From Diphasiastrum complanatum (Eukaryota; Streptophyta; Lycopodiopsida; Lycopodiales; Lycopodiaceae), in assembly GCA_029204225.1 (NCBI GenBank), contig CM055100.1:23879106-23943105 (forward strand): DNA of 64,000 bases, read 5' to 3'. Below, piece after piece: positions 33,852 through 45,116 of this stretch (the first letter of the stretch is position 1; each line of letters begins with the position of its first letter). Below the pieces are notes generated by a model. The model made no database searches. It was not told where the DNA came from and was given only the letters and a program-made list of their open reading frames with translations. A program made the position numbers and the translations under genes.

Positions 33852-36008
33852 TCAGTATAGAGTATGACGAGTTTGCGTCTCTCTACTATCTAGAATTTCC
33901 TCTGGTTCATGTGGAGGTTGTTGAGGATCCAATGGGAGAACTAGAACACTGTCCCCTACCAGATTATCTGATCTGGTTAAGGCTTTTCGTAACTGACTTA
34001 CATGAAAAACTGGAAAAACCTTACTGCTGTGTGGGAGTTCTAGTTCATAGGTGACCTCGCCTAGTCTCCTACTGATGGTAAAGGGACCACAATACCTTGG
34101 AGACAACTTAGCACACACTCCTGATTTGAGGGTTTTAGAGTCAACTGGGACTCTCAAGTAGACTTTCTCACCAGTGGAGAACGGCACATCCCGTCTGTGT
34201 GGATCTGCATAATGCCTGGCTCGATCCTGGGATTGTCTAATGCTACGCTTAGCATGTTCTATCATCTGGTTTAGGTCTTCTAAAAAGTTTCTGGCTGCTT
34301 CAACTTTTTCTTGTTTAAACCCTACAGCTGTGGGTGAGCGTGGCTGAAAACCGTACATCAGCATAAATGGGCTGTATCCCGTAGCTGAATGTTTGGTACT
34401 GTTGTAAGCAAACTTTAATATCGAGAGATACTCCTCCCAATTAGTCTGCTTCTTGCTGACGTATGCACGAAGCATATCCTCCAGCACTTGATTTACCCTT
34501 TCTGTTTGACCGTCCGTCTGTGGATGGTCGGTGGTACTCATATTAAGTTTAGTATGGAGATGATGGAATACTGCCTTCCAAAAATTTCCAGTAAACTTAC
34601 TGTCCCGGTCGCTGACTATGCCGGAAGGTAGACCGTACAATTTAAATAGCCCGTCTACAAACAACCTCGCTAACTCTGGAGCTCTAACGGTTGTTTTGGT
34701 CGGAATAAAATGAGCCATTTTGGTCAGACGGTCAACTGTGACCCATATAGCGTCATTACCCTTTTGGGTTTTAGGCAGGCCTACTATAAAATCCATGGAG
34801 ATACTCTCCCATTTACCAGCTGGTATTTCTAAGGGATGCAACAACCCTCCTGCCTTTAAACGCTCTGCTTTATTTACTTGACATTTCTGGCAACTGGTTA
34901 CATACTGGTGGACGTCCTTTTTCATACTGGGCCAGAAAAATTGCCTACGAAGAAGCTCATAGGTCTTCTGTATGCCTGGGTGTCCCGCGCTAGGATTGTC
35001 ATGACATTCATATAGGACCTGCTGCCTATAATCCTCTGAATTGGGGACACATACTCTATTTCTATAGAGCAAGTACTCATCCTGAATGGAATACTGTTTC
35101 CATTTGAATCCTTGAGTCAACTGACCCTCAACCACTGGGGTTTGCTTGGGTGATACAGGCTCAGAATCCTCAACGTCATCTGATGACGTATACTCGGACT
35201 CATCATCATCCTCAACGGAAGCTGCCGTATTCTTGGATGAACTGGCACCAGCCCCGGGAACTGGTTCTGGAGTCTGTAACTGTCTGTTCTGGACTGAGTT
35301 CCAGATAATAGAGAAGAATGCATCATGCTGGCATTTCCCTCTCAAGGACTCGAGTAACTCATTACGAATCTGAGTAAAACTCAGCTCGTTTATTATAGGC
35401 ATTCTGCTAAGGGCATCTGCTACTGTATTGAATTTTCCACGCCTATATCTGATAGACATGTCAAACTCTTGCATCAACTCTGCCCAACGAGCTTTCCGAC
35501 CTCTAAGCTCAGGTTGATTGCAAAGGTATCTGAGACTCTCATGGTCTGTCAGGACCTCAAAGTTGGCACCATACAAATAATGCCTCCAAGTCTTAAGGGC
35601 ATGGACTATAGAAAAGAGTTCCTTTTCATAGGCACTATACCTAGTCTGTGCTGGCTCGAGTTTTTTACTCTCGAACGCAACTGGTCGTCCACCCTGAGTT
35701 AGCACAGCACCTACTGCAAAGTCGCTAGCATCTGTTTCGACCACAAATGGCTGATTGGGGTCGACGACTTTTAAAACTGGTGCTGTAGCTAAGGCTGTTT
35801 TGAGAGCATCAAAGCTCTCCTGTTGTGCAGACTCCCAAATGAACTCCTTTCCCTTCCCCTTAAGAAGATTTGTCATAGGGACTGCTATCTGAGCATATTC
35901 CTTGACAAATCGTCTGTAATATCCCGCCAGACCAAGAAAGATTTGAAGTTCCAAAATATTCTGAGGTCTCAGCCAACTGAGTATGGCTTTAACCTTATTT
36001 GATGTCAT
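33852..36008 (-). CDS. Gypsy RNase H-integrase ORF
   Basis: 718 residues, overlapping the RT frame by 14 nt at the deletion. The Met shown is an accident of the junction. It reads [20 protein letters not shown]; RNase H ([59 protein letters not shown]); an acidic Ser-rich insert ([18 protein letters not shown]); the integrase HHCC finger ([21 protein letters not shown]); the DDE core ([39 protein letters not shown]); and the GPY/F-type region ([25 protein letters not shown]). It ends at a TGA inside the chromodomain ([10 protein letters not shown]). Without that stop the frame would continue EYLVKWND...ATWERG to about 33748. Confidence 0.9.
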   Translation of the reverse strand: MTSNKVKAILSWLRPQNILELQIFLGLAGYYRRFVKEYAQIAVPMTNLLKGKGKEFIWESAQQESFDALKTALATAPVLKVVDPNQPFVVETDASDFAVGAVLTQGGRPVAFESKKLEPAQTRYSAYEKELFSIVHALKTWRHYLYGANFEVLTDHESLRYLCNQPELRGRKARWAELMQEFDMSIRYRRGKFNTVADALSRMPIINELSFTQIRNELLESLRGKCQHDAFFSIIWNSVQNRQLQTPEPVPGAGASSSKNTAASVEDDDESEYTSSDDVEDSEPVSPKQTPVVEGQLTQGFKWKQYSIQDEYLLYRNRVCVPNSEDYRQQVLYECHDNPSAGHPGIQKTYELLRRQFFWPSMKKDVHQYVTSCQKCQVNKAERLKAGGLLHPLEIPAGKWESISMDFIVGLPKTQKGNDAIWVTVDRLTKMAHFIPTKTTVRAPELARLFVDGLFKLYGLPSGIVSDRDSKFTGNFWKAVFHHLHTKLNMSTTDHPQTDGQTERVNQVLEDMLRAYVSKKQTNWEEYLSILKFAYNSTKHSATGYSPFMLMYGFQPRSPTAVGFKQEKVEAARNFLEDLNQMIEHAKRSIRQSQDRARHYADPHRRDVPFSTGEKVYLRVPVDSKTLKSGVCAKLSPRYCGPFTISRRLGEVTYELELPHSSKVFPVFHVSQLRKALTRSDNLVGDSVLVLPLDPQQPPHEPEEILDSRETQTRHTLY

Positions 36009-36921
36009 CTAAAAATACGACTACAAACTTACCCAAGTATGGTCTGAGGACACTGTTCATCAAGGTCATAAAGGTAGCTGGAGCATTTGTGAGCCCAAAT
36101 GGCATCACCTTAAACTCATAATGACCGTGACGAGTCCTAAAAGCTGTTTTCGAGACATCTTCCGATTTTATGCGGACTTGATGATATCCCGATCTGAGAT
36201 CTATTTTGCTGAAAAACTTAGCCCCGTCGAGTTGATCAAACAACTCGTCTGCCCGAGGCATAGGGTATTTATTCTTAATTGTGACTTTATTGAGGGCTCT
36301 GTAATCTACGCAAAGACGCATAGACCCCTCTTTCTTTTTCACCAATAGGACTGGTGAGGCCCATGGTGAACTACTGGTCTGAATTTGGCCTTTCCCAAGA
36401 TAGTCTGTTAACTGCCTAGTTATTTCTTCATCCTCTGTTCGGCTGACCCGATACGGAGGTTTAGAAACAGGTGCTGTACCTGGTACTAGGTTTATTACAT
36501 GATCTACCTCTCTGCTAGGTGGTAAACCATGTGGCAAATCTTCAGGAAAAACATCTTTAAATTTAGACAATAAAGTTTCTAATTTACTGATTTTCTGCTG
36601 AATAGAACTGGAAATAGAAACTTCAGGAATAAACTGAAAGTCACATAAGAATACCTGATGGTCTTCGTCTCCGATTAGCTGACAGAGCTCTGAACTGCAG
36701 ACCATAGGGCTGTTGGGAACATCATGCTCCCCATGCAACTGGATCTCTCGGCCTTTATACTGAAAGCTGAGGGTGTTCTCTTGATAGTTTCTGTGGAGGG
36801 AAGGTCCTAAACTGTAGAGCCAATCTCTCCCGAGAACAATGTCTGTTCGATCCAGGTGCATTATCTGAAAGTTTATTTGATCTTGGTACCCCTGAATACC
36901 AAGATTTAACTTACTTACCAT
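35995..36921 (-). pseudogene. Gypsy reverse transcriptase, truncated by an internal deletion
   Basis: The frame runs from the end of the protease ([14 protein letters not shown]) through the [78 protein letters not shown] and the catalytic FVVVFLDDI. Immediately after FLDDI it ends in a stop. Compared with the Gypsy at 47.8 kb, about 55 residues (from IYSK to the residues before KVKAIL) are missing and the frame is shifted. The RT thumb/connection is therefore lost. Confidence 0.85.
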
Positions 36922-37019
36922 AGTTTCCCATATTTTTTTATCTTCACCCTTAGCTAATGAAACTATGTACCTATGCTGACTACATCACACTCAGTTCAAT
37001 GCTACCACCATTCTGTGTG

Positions 37020-38411
37020 TCAACTTGAGCTGTATTTCACTGTCACTGAATCCCAGATTTTAAGCTTTTTAACCAGGGTGTGGTTGATGAAATTATGGGT
37101 TGCCCCATCATCAACCATGACTCTTACTGACTGGTTACCAACTTTCCCATGCATACGTACTAGGTCATGCGGCCCAAAGCTGAAGGGTCTCGCTAGCATT
37201 GCAGAGGTCAGCTGGCAACAGTGTTCATGATCTTCATGATACACTTTGATCTCGGAAGCTGCTGAGTTACTGGGGAAACATACAGTCTGAACAAGATGAA
37301 CTTGTTTTTTATCTTTTTTAGTGAAAGGCCCCTTGGGACACTGTCTGACTGTGTGTCCCTTGCCCATACACACAAAGCACAAACGTTCTTGTTTGGCTTT
37401 CTCAAAATCATCTGGTTTTAAGGGCTGTATGAGTGAAGGGCGTTTATGAGGAGCTTCACCTTTAAATTTATCTTCTTTCTTTCTTTTTAAAAATTTCTTT
37501 TTAAATTGAAAGTCTTTCTGAGGAAGCTGCTCAGAAAGTGGTTGCTGTCTCGCTCTCTTCCTACCCACTGAATCATCATAGATTTGAGCATATCTGAGAG
37601 CTTGCTCAAGGGTAGTAGGCGAGTTTCTCTGGACCTCTACTTTATATTCATCTTTGAGGCCACGGACAAATCCCCTGATTTTTTGATAGTCATCCATATT
37701 TTTAATCTTTAAAATTGCCTCTCGATACTGCGAGATATATTGGATGAGGGACTTGTCCATTACTGTTCTTTCCCAGGCTTCCCAGGCTCTATCAAGTTCA
37801 TTCTCTGGTAGAAATTCTCTTAGGAAAGCTTCTTCAAAAGCTTTCCATGACCGGGGAGTCTGCCCAGTCTCCTGGAGATTTAACCACCACTTATAGGCCA
37901 TAGGCCCTAAAGAAAGACTGGCCTCAATCGCTTGCAAATGGTCAGGGGTCTGTTTAAGAGCATGAATGTTCTTCCATTTGCTGAGGAAGGTTTGTAGAAT
38001 ATCTGCATTTCTATCCTTCTCTTCCCCATTAAAAGTAGGAGGCTTTAAATCTTTAAAAACACTGGGGTGAGACTGTAAAGTCTCACCCGAAACTGATGGA
38101 AGTGGAGAAGGGGATAACTGAGAAGTGGAGGGAAGGCTTCCTTTCGCGGAGCTCAAAATCAAGTTTTTGAGTTCAGCGAACGAGTCGTCCACACTGGACT
38201 TGAAATTGGCTAATGCCAGCTTCAGTTCATCCACTTCTGTTACCAATTGGAGGAACTGCTCCTTGGTAACCAGTTCGTCGAGTTCTTCGGCGAACTGTTC
38301 CTGTTCTTCTACTTCCATGGGTTCCTTCCCTTTTCTGTAAGCCAAGGCTTCTGTTTCAAGTTCGTCGAAGCCTCTGTCCTGGGGTTGATCAGGTCCCTGA
38401 GGAGTGGTCAT
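37020..38411 (-). CDS. Gypsy gag with zinc knuckle and start of protease
   Basis: 463 residues starting MTTPQGPDQPQDRGFDELE. An acidic coiled-coil-like N-terminus is followed by the retrotransposon gag domain (LKPPTFNGEE, MAYKWWLNLQETG, SWKAFEEAFLREFLP, FVRGLKDEYKVEVQ). A basic tract and a CCHC zinc knuckle come next (CFVCMGKGHTVRQC, about residue 345), then the aspartic protease entry VRVMVDDGATHNFIN near the end. The frame stops at 37020, and the protease flap region continues only after a stop and frame change, so the protease is probably broken. Confidence 0.9.
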   Translation of the reverse strand: MTTPQGPDQPQDRGFDELETEALAYRKGKEPMEVEEQEQFAEELDELVTKEQFLQLVTEVDELKLALANFKSSVDDSFAELKNLILSSAKGSLPSTSQLSPSPLPSVSGETLQSHPSVFKDLKPPTFNGEEKDRNADILQTFLSKWKNIHALKQTPDHLQAIEASLSLGPMAYKWWLNLQETGQTPRSWKAFEEAFLREFLPENELDRAWEAWERTVMDKSLIQYISQYREAILKIKNMDDYQKIRGFVRGLKDEYKVEVQRNSPTTLEQALRYAQIYDDSVGRKRARQQPLSEQLPQKDFQFKKKFLKRKKEDKFKGEAPHKRPSLIQPLKPDDFEKAKQERLCFVCMGKGHTVRQCPKGPFTKKDKKQVHLVQTVCFPSNSAASEIKVYHEDHEHCCQLTSAMLARPFSFGPHDLVRMHGKVGNQSVRVMVDDGATHNFINHTLVKKLKIWDSVTVKYSSS

Positions 38412-39121
38412 CTTCGAAACTGAAAGAGAGCTACCTTAACTTCTGAAGGAAAAAAGTCTAAAAGACTAATTTACAACTGTAGAAGGGAAAGGAAAGATGA
38501 CTTAGCTGTTTCTGAGGACTGTACTTCCAAAGAAAGAATGAAGAGGAACCCTTTCAGCTCTTTTCCCCAAAATTTCAGACCTGCTGTTCCGAAAAATGCC
38601 AGTTTGAAGCTTCAAAACGGTGCTAAATTTCCCGGTTTTTTGATGATAGTAGCTCGCTGGTCTGATAGGAATCCTCTTGCTCCAAATCTCTGACGTTGGG
38701 GCCCAAAAACTTGTTGAAAAACCAGATTTTCAGAAGTACTGGCAGCGCTGGCCCTGCTCCTCTTTTTTGGCTTCAAACTCGCTGAGAACCAGTAACTTTT
38801 TCCCTGGAAATCGGATGTAGGTCTCTGACTGTACAACGATGGAGGTGCTGGCTTCTTCCTACTCTAATTTCGCTGGGAAAACTATAGAGAATCCTCTCAA
38901 CTCAGTGGGAAACAGCTGTTTTTTTAGCGAGTTACCTGCACTTGGAATCTGACTCCTTGCTACTGTGATTTCTCAGTGGAAATCAGAAGTTTGAAGGCTG
39001 CTCCTACAGCGATCCTCCTCCTCTATTCCTCTCTGAGAATCTGAGAAACACTTCCTATCTTCTGATAGCTTTCTCTACTACTGTCCTGAACTCCCTAGGA
39101 TGGAGATGGCTCTGATACCAG
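38412..39121. other. Gypsy 5' leader between PBS and gag
   Basis: Untranslated leader of about 700 bp with the primer-binding site at 39110-39120. Short frames in it have no family signal. Confidence 0.7.
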
Positions 39122-39479
39122 TGTAATAGATCCTAACACCACAGTAGGGCAAACACTAACTGATCCACCCAACCTTGCCTACTCCCTGATATAGAGTAAG
39201 CCCCTCCTAGCCCAGTGTGAGGACTGGTAGCATGCTACTGCCAAGTGTCGGCCACGTGGCACTGACGTGGCCGACTGCACGTCGGGACCCAACTGGGGGC
39301 CCTATCCTGCTGACAGGGTCCCTAGGCTGTGTTAGGCCCGCCATGGCTATGGACCGTGCTGGGGCACACTACTCACACTGTCTTGCCCTGTTGGTCATGT
39401 ACGCTGGACACGACCCTGACTGTGGTATCTGACCTATCTGTGTTCTCTAGGGTTCGGCACTGGTTACGAGCTCGTAACA
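39122..39479 (-). repeat. 5' LTR of the Gypsy element
   Basis: Same 358-bp sequence as the 3' LTR. The primer-binding site TGGTATCAGAG begins one base inside it on the minus strand. The promoter is expected here but no clear TATA was picked out. Confidence 0.95.
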
Positions 39480-41879
39480 CCCCTCCTCGATGATCTGCTC
39501 TAGATCATCAGTGTACAGTGCAAAAAGAGTTGGAGAGAGTGGACATCCCTGCTTGACTCCAACTGTGCTCTGGATAAAAGGCGACTAGCTGCTGCCATCT
39601 CTGAAACGTGCTAAAACCCTCTCATATAAGGCGCTGATAGCCATAATGATATCTTGTGAGAAGCCAAGTGAAGATAAGCGCTGAAGTAGCAGGTGCTGTG
39701 GAACTGAGTCAAAGGCCTTGCGGAAATCCACAAAGCAGCAGTATACTCTCCATCTCTGATGTCGAGCCTCCTCTATGATGCAGCATAGGACAAATGCATG
39801 ATCAATGGTAGAGTATCCGGGTCTAAAGCCAACCTGTCCAAGAGCAAATAACTCATCTGATTCCGCCTGGGAACCAACCATAGACTGCAGAACTGAGCCA
39901 TAAAGCTTTGCCATCGTGTGACTGATCATGAGAGTGCGATAGTTATCCACGTTCATTGGATCACCAGCCTTGAGAATGGGATGGAGAAGGTTCGTGCACC
40001 AGTTGGTGGGGAAGCCCGAGGTAACAACCAAGTTAAAAGTGTGGGCAATGTAAGGAGAGAAGTTGGGAGACAGGTTCGAGGAAGTCCGTGTTAAGAGAGT
40101 CGACGTCTTTCGCTTTATGGGATTGGGCTTTACAAATCACGAATTCAATCTGGTCAGAGGTAAAAAAAGAGAATGTAGCAGGTTGGGTGATAGGGATAGG
40201 CGGAGCATCTGTAGTGTATAAGCGAGTAGCATATTCCACCCAAGAGTCGAATATGTGAAAGTAAGGCAGATTTCTTAGAAAAGATTTTCCAAAAATGAGA
40301 GGAGGAGGAAGAGAAAAGGGAATCTATAAGTTTCTGACCATCTCTTGTTAGAGAGTCTCTTTTCTTTTTTATTAACTACATGATGATATTGCTTTTGTAC
40401 GAGCACGAAAAGATCTAGAGAGTGATGCATGGTGAATACCACCTTCTTATGTAAGGTGTGGCAATCATGATCATACCATCGGTTATAGGTCTTTCGATGA
40501 GTGGGATATGTCTTAGGGGGAAAGGCCTAGGTGGCGGCTTGTATAGAGCGACAAGAAGCTGGCCTGTTGCTCAATAGGGGAGGAGAAGGGAAAATCTTGC
40601 AAAAGGGAGTTGAGCATGAGTATGTAGCGTGGGATGAGACGTGTACGAAAAGAGAAGTGAGGTGTAGTGATCTTGGGTCGAATGATTGGAAGGGGAGAGG
40701 TCTGGCCAACAGAGAGTAAGAGCAGTGAGTGATCAGCAAGGATAGGGGAGAGTATAGTAAAGCTGTGAATGAGAGGAATCAAGGCTGGTGAACCAATGAA
40801 GTAATCCACCACACTATGTCCGCCACTATGTGGATGACAAGTGAATGCTGCTGAATCTGGCCACTGTGATAAACCATTCAGATCGTCTCTTCTACTTGTT
40901 TCTCAAGGCTGGAAATCTTGTTAGAAGTTTCTGCAAGGTCCGTAGTAGATGATGGTAATAGAGTTCGCAGCTGGCTGATCTCATCCTGTAATTTTTGAAC
41001 CTCCAATTTGAGCGCTGCATTTTCTCCTTGGACTTCTGAAAATAGTGCTTACAATTGCCCAACATGATAATGGACGTCTTCCGGTAGAATAGAGCGAGGG
41101 ATAGTTGGAGGTGAGACCTTAGATAGCACAAATGGAGGAGGAGTAGAAGGATTAGGAGGGAGAGCAGAGGGAGGTGTAGCTGGTTCCATATATCCAACAA
41201 GGATCAGCGAGCAGGGATGACACCTGCCCAATTTCAAGATGTAGTTCCTTCTTTAAATGCGCTGGACTGGAATAGCACCGAAATTGTAAAGAAGATGGCA
41301 CCCAAAAATGTGCCCTTCCACCTTTAAGGTGCTCGCTATCTCTGCACACTCTTCCAGTGAAAGCTTCGATTGAAGCTTCTAGAGGCAAGCAATGAATGAA
41401 AGCGACTTCAAGGGCGGATCAGAGCGATCAACAGCAATGGAAAGCCAGCTCAGGCGCTCAGGAGGCCATCGTGCTCAGAGAGGGAGAGCATTAGATAGTT
41501 TTGAAGTGACTTCAAGGGCGACCAACAGCAATGGAGAGCCAGCTCAGAAGGCAGCGCGCTTAGAAGCGTTAATCTGCAGCATCAAATCAAGCTCTTCATC
41601 ACGTTTTACTGAAACAAGATTTCCATGCAAATTTGAAGTGGGCGATGATTTGATACACATCCCTTCTTTTCCTTCGCTTTCTCCTGCATCTGTGATTTCA
41701 ATTCCGATTTTGAAAAGAATCCTCCAGCGCGCTCAGATTTGCATCAGCGATGGCTCAGATTGCCTCAACGCGCTGGAAGGTCAGCACCGAGGGGTCATAT
41801 CCATGGGGAGCGCGCCTCGCATTCAACAAGCAGTTGGTTCTATGGTAACATTTCAACAGCCACCATAGGCAACAAATTC

Positions 41880-41880
<1 letters not shown>
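39480..41880 (-). pseudogene. LINE 3, 5' part: ORF1 coiled coil, endonuclease end, RT part 1
   Basis: From 41880 (flush to a (TC)n tract) downward there is a leader. Near 41190-40880 is an ORF1-like stretch with a Pro-rich start (MEPATPPSALPPNPSTPP) and a coiled coil (ENAALKLEVQKLQDEISQL, SNKISSLEKQVEE), interrupted by stops. It joins directly to the endonuclease end (CHPHSGGHSVVDYFIGSPAL at 40850-40790), so most of the endonuclease is deleted. RT follows: MEYATRLYT, KAGDPMNVDNYRTLMI, GQVGFRPGYSTIDH, CCFVDFRKAFDSVPQHLLLQ and GVKQGCPLSPTLFALYTDDL, up to the Gypsy insertion. Several frameshifts are present. Confidence 0.7.

Positions 41881-41933
<53 letters not shown>
41881..41933 (-). repeat. 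(AG/TC)n, tail of short LINE copy and 5' boundary of LINE 3
   Basis: About 26 dinucleotide units between the hairpin-bearing LINE 3' end (41934-41975) and the first bases of LINE 3 (41880). Confidence 0.9.
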
Positions 41934-41937
<4 letters not shown>

Positions 41938-41975
41938 TTTATTGATGTCTTTTCCATGCCAAAAGGCATATAAGA
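41934..41975 (-). other. LINE 3'-end hairpin, copy 3
   Basis: Minus strand ATGCC-TTTT-GGCAT, then GGAAAAGACATCAATAAAGC and (TC)n. The stem is perfect and differs in base content from the other copies. Confidence 0.8.
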
Positions 41976-42424
41976 CAAATAAGTACATATCAAGTATGTG
42001 GACCATCTGGGAGCGTATGAAAAATGTCTCCAAAACTGAAAGAAAAGCATATATAGTAAATCTAAACACGAATACCAAAGTTAACTAAACCAACAGGTAT
42101 GAAGCCAGAAATGGCTTTGTATAATGTAAGCAAGCCGCAGATCATGTCGTGGAGGTGATGCTGCTACTACTGCTACTGCTACTACTGAAAAAAGATGTCA
42201 TACAAGCTGCAGTGGGCAGTGAAACTGAGATATGATGCCGATGTCGAATGTACGAGGGTCATCTCCTTGTGGTAGGACGAAGAGGTCTAGTTGCTGGATA
42301 ATGCTGGGAAGTGCGATGTCTCTGATCTCTGTGGGAAGTCGTGTCCTCATCCTCGTCATCATCATCTGAATCTGGGACTGGTCGTGAACGTCGTCTGGAG
42401 AAAAAGGAGGTAATCTGAAGCTGT

Positions 42425-42427
<3 letters not shown>
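41934..42427 (-). mobile_element. 5'-truncated LINE copy (C-terminal tail and 3' UTR)
   Basis: Starts flush after the (TC)n tract at 42428 with the acidic/basic C-terminal tail of a LINE protein (RRRSRPVPDSDDDDEDEDTT followed by SHRDQRHRTSQ). It then has a stop, a 3' UTR of about 300 bp and the hairpin motif (stem ATGCC, loop TTTT, stem GGCAT at 41969-41956; GAAAAGACATCAATAAAGC) before its own (TC)n. It is bracketed by (TC)n on both sides. Confidence 0.65.

Positions 42428-42499
<72 letters not shown>
42428..42499 (-). repeat. (AG/TC)n, tail of LINE 4
   Basis: About 36 dinucleotide units directly after the LINE 4 3' motif on the minus strand, then the next truncated LINE. Confidence 0.9.
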
Positions 42500-42505
<6 letters not shown>

Positions 42506-42535
42506 TGTCCTTGAAATACCCTAAGGGGTACATAG
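42500..42535 (-). other. LINE 3'-end hairpin, copy 4
   Basis: Minus strand stem TACCC, loop CTTA, stem GGGTA (42530-42517), then TTTCAAGGACATTAATAC and (TC)n. Confidence 0.8.
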
Positions 42536-42654
42536 GACTAATAAAAGGTACATGTCAAGTATACATTATGAGCTTAAAAGCTCAAACATCTAAAGAATCA
42601 ATAACTGCAAAAAACAAAAACTACATATAGTGAGATGGCTAGCATAGTCACAAT

Positions 42655-43090
42655 ATTACTGCTTGTTTCGAGACCACCCAGTTACACTCTCTACCTTGAT
42701 ATCATATGAGGATCCTAGATGTGTTGCACTAATGATTTCGGGAGATGTCAAACTTGAGAATGGCGAGACTAGACATGGACACCCCCCCCCCCCCCCCCCC
42801 CCCTTGATACAGCTGGGCATCAGGAATTGCTTATCTCGTCGGAGACAACGATAGGAGAGTAGCGATTCTGATGGAGAGGCTGAGATTCCAGATGCTTTCA
42901 TACATAGATGGCAGACGCCTAGAGAGACAGCCAACTCATAGGCCACATCTCACAGCTCCATGGCAACAAAGACGACACCGACAGTTCACTTGGAGACAGA
43001 GGTCCGTAGCCCATCCAGCGACAGTTTCACAGCATACTATACACCATTTTTTTACCGGCAGAGGGACATCTATTATATCATGATGATCCT
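42655..43090 (+). other. Probable micro-inversion 3 inside LINE 4
   Basis: The plus strand reads LINE C-terminal sequence (CLFRDHPVTLSTLISYEDPR, matching YRDTPLTLRSFLEYPDSR of another copy). The flank at 43140-43095 reads the preceding LINE segment (EDEFHFLFRYLAYYEI) on the minus strand. Flipping the block restores the order YYEI-x-G-x-YYCLFRD. Exact breakpoints are unclear because of decay. Confidence 0.55.
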
Positions 43091-45114
43091 CAGATCTCAT
43101 AGTAAGCAAGGTATCTGAAGAGAAAATGGAACTCATCCTCTATCTCATGTGTGTCACACAGCCTCTCGTGGGGTGCCACTATATCTACCAGTCTCAATGG
43201 CTAGCTGGGGTGAGGAAACCCGAAACTAACCCATCACTATCCACAAACTATGTGAGATACTCTCCACCAGATACCCGGGTACTGTAGGACACCCAGTTGG
43301 ATCTCGAGATAGAAAAGGTGCACGATAGAACTCAGTCTTTGTCCCCAGTGGACCCTGCCAATGAAGACACGCCTTGTACAAATGAACTTGAATATACTTA
43401 TGAGTGTCAGCAGGTAGGTCAGTAATCTGAATACCCAATGTAGAAATGAGACGGCGAGCCTAGGAATATTATGAGGAGTGTCCCTCAGAATGTAAGTGCC
43501 GGGATGATGACAAAGCTGCTATAGCATAGTGTGTGTCTCCACTCTAGAGATCCTCCAGTCGCTGTATGAATGTGACAATGTGGAATAAGGCCTCAATCTG
43601 AATGAGGGGACAACAAACTCTGCCAGTATTATATGATGTGGTACAGAGGGCTTAGCCCGTATCATCCAAGATAGGATCTGGAGTCGTGAGATGCGTGCCC
43701 ACTTAGTGGCTGTCAAGCTAGTGCTCCATGTCTCTGCTGCGTAGAAGACCGAGGGGACTACCATAGATCAAAGAGTCGACACTTACTAGTCGCATCCCTA
43801 ATGTGTGAGCTGAAACACAATCTCTCCAGATCTACCAATGAAGAATAGCCCTTCCGTAACTGGGACACCGCTATCTGTCTCATATTGAAAGTGGGACCAA
43901 AGAATACAACACCCAAATATGTATAGGAGTCAACTACCTCAAGTGGATGACCATCCCATAGAAGCTCTTGTCGTAACATGAAGGATATGGAGGTGTTAAA
44001 CACCATAACATTGGTCTTGGCCACATTCACTGACAATCCCCACTGTATACAAAAGGAATGAAGCGCATCTAGATGTCGTTGCAGGCCTTCTCTCGTCCTC
44101 GAAAGTAAGACCACATCATTCGCATATAACAAGATAGCAATAATGAGGTCACCCAGTATACATCCCTCCCCTCCAGCACTCTATATAACCTGCTCAAGGT
44201 CATCTATGTATAAACCAAAAAGTGTAGGTGAAAGTGGACATCCCTGCTTAACTCCAATTATACTATCCACCTTTGGCGATACAACCCCTGATACTTGGAT
44301 CCGGCCAATAACTTGCTTGTACAATGCCACAATTGCTCGTATGATATCCTCTTGAAAGCCACGATCCCAAAGCCTCTGTATCAATTGTCTAGGCACATAA
44401 TCAAAGGCTTTTCGGAAATCCACAAAGCAGCAGTATACACGCTCTCTCTTGGCCCTAGCCTCTTCAATGATGGATCTCGATGTAGTATATCCTGGTCTGA
44501 AGCCGACCTGACCAATGGCATGAAGTGCTCTAGTGTCCATCTCCACCTTGATCTGAGGAATAGAGCCGTAAACTTTGGCAAAGAGGTGACTGATCATGAT
44601 GGTATGATAGTTGTCGACTTTTATGGGATCACTGCCTTTATGGATAGGATGGATAAGGTTTGTGGACCATGGAGAGGGGGATCCAGGTGTAATAGCACGG
44701 TTGAATAAGAAGACAAAGAGGAAAGGTGAGAGGATGTCAGCAACATACTTCAGAAGTTCAGCCTCTAATTCATCGATGTCTTTAGCTTCATGTAAGTGTA
44801 ATCGCTTGATGGCTTCTTCTACCATGTCCGGGGAGAATATATCAAAGGTGTCTGTGGATGAGGGCGTGGGAAGTGGAGATGCATCAGAGACAGTGTATAG
44901 TGATGTGGCATAGGTCACCCATGTGTTAAGATCTGTGATCTGAGGTGGAGGTGCTCACGGGAGGAATTTTTTCCAGAAGGATCTCGATGAGGAACTAAAG
45001 AGAAGGTCCATCATCTTCTTTCCTTGGCACATCTCATGTGCAATCCTTTTTTTTAGTGGTTCTACAATATACACGAGATAAGTCCTTTACCAGATAGGGA
45101 AGGTGGCAACGTGC

Positions 45115-45116
<2 letters not shown>

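Larger units (their letters stand above)
33369..39479 (-). mobile_element. Gypsy chromovirus, complete ends, 6.1 kb, TSD CCCCT
   Basis: Two 358-bp LTRs (33369-33726 and 39122-39479) read identical by eye and begin TG and end CA. The 5-bp target duplication CCCCT lies at 33364-33368 and 39480-39484. A tRNA-Met primer-binding site (TGGTATCAGAG on the minus strand) follows the 5' LTR at 39110-39120, and a purine-rich tract (GGGGGAGGGAG) precedes the 3' LTR at 33727-33740. The coding order is gag, protease, RT, RNase H, integrase, chromodomain. Despite its youth, pol has an internal deletion and the chromodomain has a stop. It is inserted in LINE 3, in the same orientation. Confidence 0.95.
42500..45116 (-). 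pseudogene. LINE 4: reverse transcriptase, stop codon and YAND active site
   Basis: Starts flush with (TC)n at 45117. Reads MMDLLFSSSSRSFWKKFLP; then an intact stretch 44918-44184 with MTYATSLYT, SPDMVEEAIKRLHLHEAKD, NLIHPIHKGSDPIKVDNYHT, GQVGFRPGYTTSRSIIEEA, CCFVDFRKAFDYVPRQ and GVKQGCPLSPTLFGLYIDDL. A stop follows (44181), then ILLYANDVVLLS (Asp to Asn in the catalytic YADD), KTNVMVFNTS and TYLGVVFFGPTFNM. The C-terminal part (43764-43095) is fragmented. A plus-strand block at about 42655-43090 appears inverted. A run of 22 C lies at 42782-42803. Confidence 0.8.

Noticed and set aside
41392-41868. 158-codon plus-strand frame next to LINE 3
   Set aside because: Antisense to the LINE 3 leader; low complexity and no homology pattern.
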